Shown here: positions 57,641 to 64,000 of the stretch, in pieces
How positions within the stretch are numbered: position 1 is the first letter of the stretch
Layout: each line of letters begins with the position of its first letter
Source: Culex pipiens pallens
Lineage: Eukaryota; Arthropoda; Insecta; Diptera; Culicidae
Direction of reading: 5' to 3'
DNA length: 64,000 nt
Assembly: GCF_016801865.2 (NCBI RefSeq)
Contig: NC_068939.1
Coordinates: 92,338,879 to 92,402,878, forward strand
The notes under the pieces: generated by a model
Told to the model about the DNA's origin: nothing
The model's database searches: none
The model's input: only the letters and a program-made list of their open reading frames with translations
Program-made: the position numbers and the translations under genes

Positions 57641-58310
57641 GATTGGCCACAGTTGGCCAGAACCGATACCAAACAGTCAGGGGTAGTATGTAGTATCCTT
57701 CTGCAATGGTTTGCAAAATAATCCGTTTCAAAAGACTGGTCCGTGTGACGGTTTTATGTCAAAAACTGCAAAAATCAAGTTTTCCGGAAGTTCCGGGTTA
57801 CCGGAACCGGTGGCCACTATGGACCAATTATTTTTTCTGGGGCTTAAAATTCAGGTTATTATCTGTCGAATGCAACCGGAAGCAACCTGCTATGTGCAAT
57901 CGTTTCGGAGATACAGGTTCTCAAAGTAGGGGTCTCAAAAAGGACTTTTTTCGGTTATAGCAGGTTCCCGGTGGCCACGGTGTCCAAAACCGGTTCTGCC
58001 GGTCGGATTCAGAAAGTAGACATCCTAGCCTTTCATTTGCGGTCAAGACATCCAAAATCGGTTACAATCTCGAATTTTGGCAGCCGAAAACATTTCTGGG
58101 TCCTATAGACCCGGAATACCATTGGTGTCAGTTTTTTTTTGGTGGGCACTTCCGGTGGCCTCCGGAAGTTCATTTTTGGCCAGAATGTGTGTCTTAGTAA
58201 GATACACAAAGTCACAAAATTTCAGATCTCTAGGTGTTTTTGGTCAAAAGTTACAATTACTTTTATAGTGCTACTGGGTCCTATAGACCCGAAGACCATG
58301 CCCGGGTTAA

Positions 58311-59235
58311 TGCGCAGTTTTTCGGATGTTCCCCGCTTGTCGTATAAGCCCGAAAACGCATCTCGTCTTAGAGGATGGTTGATGTGGTGTGCCCGAAAAT
58401 TGATGTCTGGAAGTGAATATGCTAATACTAACGGACCATAAAATTCTTTGGGGTCCTCTTTTGGATTCCATTCTGCTCCCCTCTTTCATGTCGATATGAT
58501 AATACCAAAGACCTTGGCCAGGCCCGTAGTTAGGAATCCGGATCCAAGTTTGACAGCTCTCGATGGCATCAGGTTATTTGCACTTTGAAATCGATCTAAA
58601 TTTACTACGAACTTGTACTGGGTTTCCTCAAGATCCAGAAACCAGCTGCATCATTGATCATTGAGTTAAAAGTAAATCTTTTTCTGCTACTGTGGAGAAC
58701 ACCCTTGAAGAGTATTGGGGCCGGCATTTACAAAACGGATTCAGGGACAATTAAGCAGAAAGAGACATGAGTATGGTGCATTAGCACTATAAACGTGATT
58801 CATATTTAATCCACGGATCTCAAATAAATGAACACAATTCACATTTTTGGAATTTGTCTTTTTTCCGTGTATGTTAAAGCCCGGTCAGCCATTTGGCAGC
58901 CATGTTTGTTTGAGATTTTAGTGATATTGTTAAGCTTCCAATTTTGCTGGACTTTTTTTAATCATTTCATCTCAAAAATTTAATGACAGATTTCAGAAAT
59001 TGTCAGACATAGAGTTATCTACGTGCGCATGTATTGCGTGTACGTACACGAGAAGAAAGTGAGGTTAAATTTTGTCCGGCCAGCAAAATCAAACGGTGCG
59101 CTAGTGTGCGTACGCGAAACGATATAAGGCTCTATTGTCAGGCTGGCACTTGGCGAAGAAGTGTTAAACCCCTTTTTAGCGACATGACACTAGAGCCGTA
59201 TTATTTGGGTGGATTTTTAAGAAATGTTTCATCGG
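58311..59235. other. No supported gene
   Basis: A 43-codon frame starts at the ATG 58310-58312, next to the TTAA site, without other support. Positions 58950-59230 have a GTGCGCATG/CGTACACG-rich stretch common to dispersed repeats. Confidence 0.35.
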
Positions 59236-59239
59236 TTAA

Positions 59240-59448
59240 TGAGCTATTACACTACGACAAACAAACAAACAAACTCGCTCTTTTTAACAGTTTGCCAGTT
59301 TGCCTACTTTGTTTGTTTGCCTGGATTTGTTTGTACAAATGTCATCCTGCATACATTTTGCCTTGTTTGCGAGTTTGCGGGTTTGGCAAACTGTCAAGCA
59401 CGGAAAAGTGTGAGTTTTTTTGTTTGTTTGCGGCAGTGTTATAGCTCC
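59240..59448. mobile_element. TTAA-flanked MITE, 209 bp
   Basis: TTAA lies at 59236-59239 and 59449-59452. The ends TGAGCTATTACACTACG and CAGTGTTATAGCTCC are inverted, with AACAAACAAACAAAC and TTTGTTTGTTTGC inside. The frames 59034-59444 and 59224-59562 overlap it and are not genes. Confidence 0.85.
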
Positions 59449-59452
59449 TTAA

Positions 59453-60030
59453 GTGATCTACTAGTGGTGTCTTGGACTAGACGATGGGGCCAAACGATGT
59501 ATTTATTTATTTTTTATTTTATGTTATTTTTTTTATTCTTAGGTCAATTTTTGCCTTGTTAAAAACATACATCCCTTGCTGTTTTTATTTCAAAATAAGT
59601 AGAATGCCGTGGCTGGAAATAATGAAATAATTTAAAGAATATGAAAAAGTATGTAAAAAAGGCCTAAAAGTACCATGAAATACAAAAACTGACAGAATAA
59701 ATGGATATTAAATTAATAAAATAAAAAAAGAACAACAAGAAACAAGAAAAGTTATGTTAAGTTTTCAAAAAAGCTTCCTAAGCATGGAAAAAATGAAGAT
59801 TTCCAAAAAAATGCATTAGGTAGATGCTAAAATGTGTACATTTAAAAATAAAATAAACGTTAAAACAATATTCAGATGATTATGGGGAATCTTAAGATAT
59901 ATACTATTTATATAACTCCATATCAAATAAACGGGAATTGTCTCAACAGCAGCATCCGATTGTTTGCCTTGAGAATAATAAATAAACTATCTTATAAAAA
60001 TATACGATTATTTGGGTCACATCATCATCT
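59453..60030. other. AT-rich, nothing recognised
   Basis: Low-complexity sequence without repeats that have clear ends, and no gene. Confidence 0.45.
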
Positions 60031-60031
60031 T

Positions 60032-60422
60032 CTATAATGAGTCCTGACCATTACCCTTCCCTGCTAACAAAATTCCAAGTAGAAGTAGTTTTCCGACACA
60101 CGCGGGGGTGTGGATATCGTATGGAACCCACCCTTGGTAGCAGCCTGTGCTAACTAACATTCCCGTCCCGTTCCCTTGAGATCTACAAACTGACATGGCG
60201 GGCGTCATTGGTGGCCAATGACTGTTACCTATTTGCACACATTCGTGTTTCAGCGACCTTGGTGTTTTATCTTTTCGGTGCATTCATGCATGCTGTTGAT
60301 AAGGGAAACACCACTAGATCGTTGAAGCGTATGATTGGTTGTGCTGAAAGCATGTAACTGTCCTGTTCAGCAACGGAGAAGGACAACCATGGGTGGTCTC
60401 TCATGCCCATGCTCATGCTCTA
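60032..60422 (+). mobile_element. Possible retroposon 3' end with CATGCTC tail
   Basis: A GC-richer block ends in CATGCCCATGCTCATGCTC, a short tandem tail of the kind seen at LINE/SINE 3' ends. No target duplication was found. The 83-codon - strand frame (60032-60283) has no domain. Confidence 0.4.
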
Positions 60423-60842
60423 AAACAAAAAACAAAATTTGAATTACAAGCTCATTTTTCAAAAAAAAATTAAGAAGCATTTTTTTAGAAATTTTGCTCG
60501 GTTTGTTCTAAAGGTCGTATCGATGTGCTCCAATTTGGATGAAACTTTCAGCGTTTGTTTGTCTATACATAAGATGAACTCATGCCAAACATGATCCCTC
60601 TACTGTAGTGAAGTTTGGTAAAACGGGCACTGAAGTTTGAGGTACAGAAAAACATTAAAAAATCTTATAATTACTCACATTTTCGTAATACGATTTTCCC
60701 GAGGTTTCCAAATATGTCAAAATTGAAACCACAAATTGCCGCCTTGTTGGTCTTCAGTTCAAAATTTAACGTTGCTAAAAGTTTGCTATAGAATTCGTAA
60801 TTCGTAAAACTACCAAAAAGTTTATTCCATAGGTTTATATTG

Positions 60843-61040
60843 TACACAGAAAAAAATCATGGTAATATTACATCTGGGAAGGCGTACATCTTTTATGTCA
60901 GAATAAGGTGTTATTTTACCACATTACTGGTGTAATGACACTTTTTCAATCTAAATTGAGGTAAAATTGCATCATAAAAGAGGTAATATTCAACCTTCCA
61001 AAATTACAGCTTCCAAATTTACATTATTTTTTACTGTGTA
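60843..61040 (+). mobile_element. TA-flanked MITE, ACACAG family, copy A
   Basis: The ends TACACAGAAAAAAAT and ATTTTTTACTGTGTA bound 198 bp. GGTAATATT and AATATTACC words are inverted inside. It is non-coding and in the opposite orientation to copy B. Confidence 0.85.
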
Positions 61041-61114
61041 GTTAAGATTTTTCTTGTTTTTTGGACCTCAAATTTGCTCGTTTTACCCCATTTCTCTTTG
61101 TCGCAGAGGGCTAA

Positions 61115-61330
61115 TATTTGGGATGAGTTCATCTACGCCCCCCGGGGCATGGCCTTCCTCTAACGTGGGATTTCTGCTCCAGCGCCTCTGACGAGACAGG
61201 AGAAACCGGGACCGACGTTTTACTTCACCATCCGATAGAAGCTCAGTGGATAAGGCGGGAATCGAACCCGCGTCTCATAGCATCATCGGGATCGGCAGCC
61301 GAAGCCGCTACCCCTGCGCCACGAGACCCA
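61115..61330 (-). mobile_element. tRNA-derived SINE
   Basis: On the - strand it starts GGGTCTCGTGGCGCAGGGG (A-box region). A perfect B box GGTTCGATTCC lies inside a 5-bp T stem (GCGGG/CCCGC). A non-tRNA body of about 120 bp follows, rich in GTCGGTCCCGG and ATGCCCCGGGGGG. The 5' side cannot pair with the acceptor 3' strand, so it is a SINE and not a tRNA gene. It lies between the two opposed MITEs. Confidence 0.75.
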
Positions 61331-61334
61331 TATG

Positions 61335-61559
61335 TACACAGAAAAAAATAATGTAAATTTGGAAGCTTTAATTTTGGAAGGTTGAATATTACCTCTTTTA
61401 TTATATAATTTTACCTCAATTTAGACTGAAAAAATGACATTACAACAGAAAAGTGGTAAAATTACACATTTCCAGATGTAAAATTACACCTTTTTTCTGA
61501 CATAAAAGATGTACCCCTTCCCAGATGTAATATTACCATGATTTTTTTTTTTCTGTGTA
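61335..61559 (-). mobile_element. TA-flanked MITE, ACACAG family, copy B
   Basis: The ends TACACAGAAAAAAATAATG and ATTTTTTTTTTCTGTGTA bound 225 bp. The body is the inverse of copy A, so the two can pair across the SINE. Confidence 0.85.
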
Positions 61560-62354
61560 GTCAAACAAACTCTGAAAGTTTTATTCAAATCGGCGCACCT
61601 CGATACGACCTGTTACAAACTGGTGAAAAACTCGCTCTTAAACAAAAACTGTAACAAAATGCTTCATGCATTATTACAGTTATACTTGTTTTGAATTTTT
61701 TCAAAATATAAATTAAACTTAAATCTTATAATTACCAAATGAACCTAAAAAAAAGTTAGCTTACATGCATATTAGGGTAGTCCAAATATGGGCGTCCTCG
61801 GAGCTACCCCCTGAAATCAAAGATTGGCCCATCACTGGGTTAAACTCCAAATGTGAGCGCATTTCCACTACGTTAAAAAAAATGCAATTCGGGAGTTAGG
61901 CTCACTACATCTATACAATTCATTCCTCCAATGGAAAGCAAATGCAAAAACTTAATGTTGTATTAAAATATCTTTACTCATAAAATTTAAAATCTTCGAG
62001 GACGAAGCTCAGTTTTATTACCTTGAATGCACGTGCCCGACTGTCTATACCGTAACGTGAGTGCCAAACTCCGAAAGACGGCATTGTCCGAGGACAATCC
62101 CTCTAGCCGCATGGACAATACTTTATTTTTTATTGAGGTTTTTTTTTTGTTCACCTCAACACCTGTGTTTTGTAGCCAGCAGTCAGTGGCTGTGGTGCGA
62201 CTTGAGTTCGAAATCCGAGCCCACAAAACCACTACCCGCGCTACTCTGCTTCTATAGTAAATGCTCAGGTTTGGGCCACGGCGCGGCGCAGCGCGGGTTG
62301 CATAAATTAAAGCCCCGTGTATGTCAGATTATCATAACTAAAGAAGCACACACT
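61560..62354. other. Intergenic; hAT-like end fragment and GC-rich block
   Basis: Positions 61773-61895 match the ends of the 24340-25346 element (TAGGGTAGTCCAAAT, CCCTGAAATCAAAGATTGG). Positions 62190-62350 are GC-rich (CGGCGCGGCGCAGCGCGGG), plausible as promoter-proximal sequence. Confidence 0.45.
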
Positions 62355-62431
62355 CTTTTGGCCGTGGCCGGGCCCCGGACATCTCCGGGCCCAGGTCTCT
62401 CGGGCTGCTATCACGATCATGCCTAAAAATG
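62355..62431 (+). promoter_or_regulatory. Candidate TCT-type start site and first exon (MPKN...)
   Basis: ACTCTTTTG (C at 62355) resembles the polypyrimidine TCT initiator used by translation-machinery genes. An ATG follows 64 nt later (62419). Four codons (MPKN) and one base then reach the donor GTAAGG at 62432. A tiny first coding exon of this kind is typical of ribosomal and translation-factor genes. eIF1A begins MPKN, but its fifth residue is Lys, whereas this codon starts with G. I do not assign a name. The next exon is not in the window. Confidence 0.3.
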
Positions 62432-63573
62432 GTAAGGTAAATAATGACACAAGATACACACACGCGGACGGCAGCGATCGAACCTCAAGACTTGGAGATC
62501 CATGCGGAGGGACGGTGACGGTCGGACAACGGAAGAAGTGGCCGCGATGAGGACGTGGATGACGACCATCAGCTACCGGTGTTACGGCCATCATGTCTAT
62601 TTGCTGATGCTGATACCGATCGGTTTTTTTCCTGGTTGTGTGTGTTGGCTTAATGCTTTTCTCCTCTTCCGAAGACTCTTTTTTATAAGTACACAAAAAA
62701 TGTTCAGCAGACCGTCCTCGGAAAACCAACCCATAGTGGGGGTATCAATCGCGTAACGGAATTTATAGACGGGCTACAACAGCTTAAGCCGGTGGACGTC
62801 TCGCTTTTTTTCCTCCAAAAAATGTTGTTTTGAGCATCTTTGTTTTGCTTTTTCCTTGATATCCAAGGTTTAAGCACTACTTCTACTTCTGCCTCTTCTT
62901 CCCGAAACAAATAAAAATATTCAGCAGTTAAAAAGAAGAGAGAGATTTTTTGTTGAATTGAACCACATCAAGCTGTGTGTGCTTGTGTGCTGGCCTCGGA
63001 CGCAAAGGTTTAATAAACAAATAAATCCCTAATTCAGTATTCACGCCACGGCCACGGCACTGTTGTTAGTTTCGCTTCATATTTATTTATGATAAATTTT
63101 CGTACTACATGCGCTAGTCGCTTTACTTGGGAGTGCCCGGGGGGATGGGATTGGGTAGCATCGCTGAAGATAAGCTGGTTGGGCCTGGGCCCGGCAGTGT
63201 TATGGTAATCGCGAGTAGATCGGCCTGCTGAAGCGCGCCTAACCTGGTCTAATGGGTGAATTTATATCAATCGTAAAACAGGACAACGTGGCGAATCGAA
63301 AGTTATTTAATTTAAAATTAAAAAAAAAAACGATAAAATACCACCAAGATGTGAAATAGAGCATTTCTTACATGATGATGAAAATCCGTCAAAAATATTG
63401 GTGCTATTAATTTTTCAGAAACAAGTCGTCAAGTCGGCTTCTATTAATAGATCGACAAAGTGCAATATCGATACATATTTTTTTAAGTTAATCATTAGGA
63501 TGTAACAAAAATGACTTTTTGGCGGGCATTCAGGGATTTGTTCCGGTGGGCATACTGAGCCTAAATCCCAAAT
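62432..63573. other. No supported gene
   Basis: Overlapping frames occur on both strands at 62307-62910 without domains. The GC-rich part 63110-63250 is non-repetitive. Nothing else was seen. Confidence 0.4.
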
Positions 63574-64000
63574 ATGAGCTTGATTGGACGTTACAGAAGC
63601 TGGCGCTCCGCCCTTCAATTTTAAATGGGATTTAACCCGTAAAAAAAGATTTTTTCAAAAGTTTGGCATATTTTCGAAAAATCGTTCCCAGCAAAATCAA
63701 ATGGCGTCTCGGGCGTCGCGAGGTGCGACGCATATCTTTTTTGCCGGGGCCGATTTTTCGAAAAAATGCCAAACTTTGAAGGTCTGTACCGAGCTCCAGG
63801 ATGCTCCAAACTTCAATGTTATATATACCAAAAGATGCGCAAGGATTTGGCCTACACGCCAGTGATGTTTTTGGTAAACGCATTGGTGGCCAAAATGCCT
63901 CAAAAAGTGACATTTTTGAAAAAATCTTTTTTTACGGGTTAAATCCCATTTAAAATTGAAGGAAGGAGCGCCAGCTCCTGTTACGTCCAATCAAGCTCAT
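63574..64000. repeat. Foldback cut by the window end
   Basis: The left arm starts ATGAGCTTGATTGGACGTTA (63574) and its inverse ends at 64000. Arms of about 88 bp include AAATGGGATTTAACCCG / CGGGTTAAATCCCATTT. The inside (63660-63910) has CGAAAAATCG-type inverted words. A fragment of the family occurs at 25800-25870. Overlapping frames are by-products. Confidence 0.85.

Larger units (their letters stand above)
53058..58306. mobile_element. TTAA-flanked giant foldback built of inverted satellite arrays
   Basis: TTAA lies at 53054-53057 and 58307-58310. The ends CCTGGCCATGGTCTTCG and CGAAGACCATGCCCGGG are inverted repeats. The arms are near-inverse over about 2 kb: flank modules (53090-53700 and 57570-58125), then 142-bp tandem units. 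The right arm has about 150 bp extra near its end. The TTAA site and CCC-type end suggest a non-autonomous piggyBac-like element. Open frames inside (for example 53749-53931, 54459-54641, 57282-57464) are satellite sequence. Confidence 0.9.

Noticed and set aside
59034..59562. 136- and 112-codon frames
   Set aside because: They run through a TTAA-flanked MITE with AAAC/GTTT repeats and are not coding.
61250..61330. Genuine tRNA gene on the - strand
   Set aside because: The T arm and boxes are good, but the acceptor stem cannot form and the sequence continues into a SINE body.
62307..62729. 140-codon frame on the - strand
   Set aside because: No domain, biased composition, and it overlaps other equally long frames in the same GC-rich stretch.
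1..64000. CRISPR arrays, operons or prokaryotic defence systems
   Set aside because: The tandem repeats lack unique spacers and the genes have spliceosomal introns; the window is from an animal genome.

Overview
The window looks like gene-poor, repeat-choked euchromatin of a mosquito, most likely Culex. This rests on the conserved exons, the AT-rich introns, the dense non-autonomous transposons and the culicine-type LINE fragments. It is not bacterial: coding sequence is split by GT-AG introns, and most long open frames are shadows of repeats.

The one gene I can name is eIF5B on the + strand. Its penultimate exon (2301-2462) and last exon (26891-26998) are visible, with a 3' UTR and a poly(A) signal near 27449. 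The intron between them is about 24.4 kb and is almost entirely transposon debris. It holds a LINE ORF1 relic, a hAT-like foldback with a mariner-like MITE inside it, a foldback element with a 0.8 kb retroposon inside it, Harbinger-like MITEs, a SINE-like element and several hairpins. Positions 1-1437 carry a broken LINE reverse transcriptase in the preceding intron.

Downstream of eIF5B (27.5-64 kb) most sequence is again nested TIR and foldback elements. The largest is a 5.25 kb TTAA-flanked element (53058-58306). Its arms are inverted arrays of a 142-bp satellite, and its spacer holds a LINE RNase H fragment. Many insertions keep intact target-site duplications of 2, 3, 4, 8 or 21-23 bp, so the order of nesting can be read.

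Between the repeats I find a small two-exon gene on the - strand (47457-48046, 98 codons). It is supported by matching splice phase, an in-frame stop upstream of the start, and a poly(A) signal. A candidate first exon on the + strand begins 200 bp away (48247-48331), so the pair may share a bidirectional promoter. Weaker exon candidates lie at 31413-31604 and 62355-62431.

Splice calls, element names and superfamily assignments come from reading the sequence only; no database search was possible.
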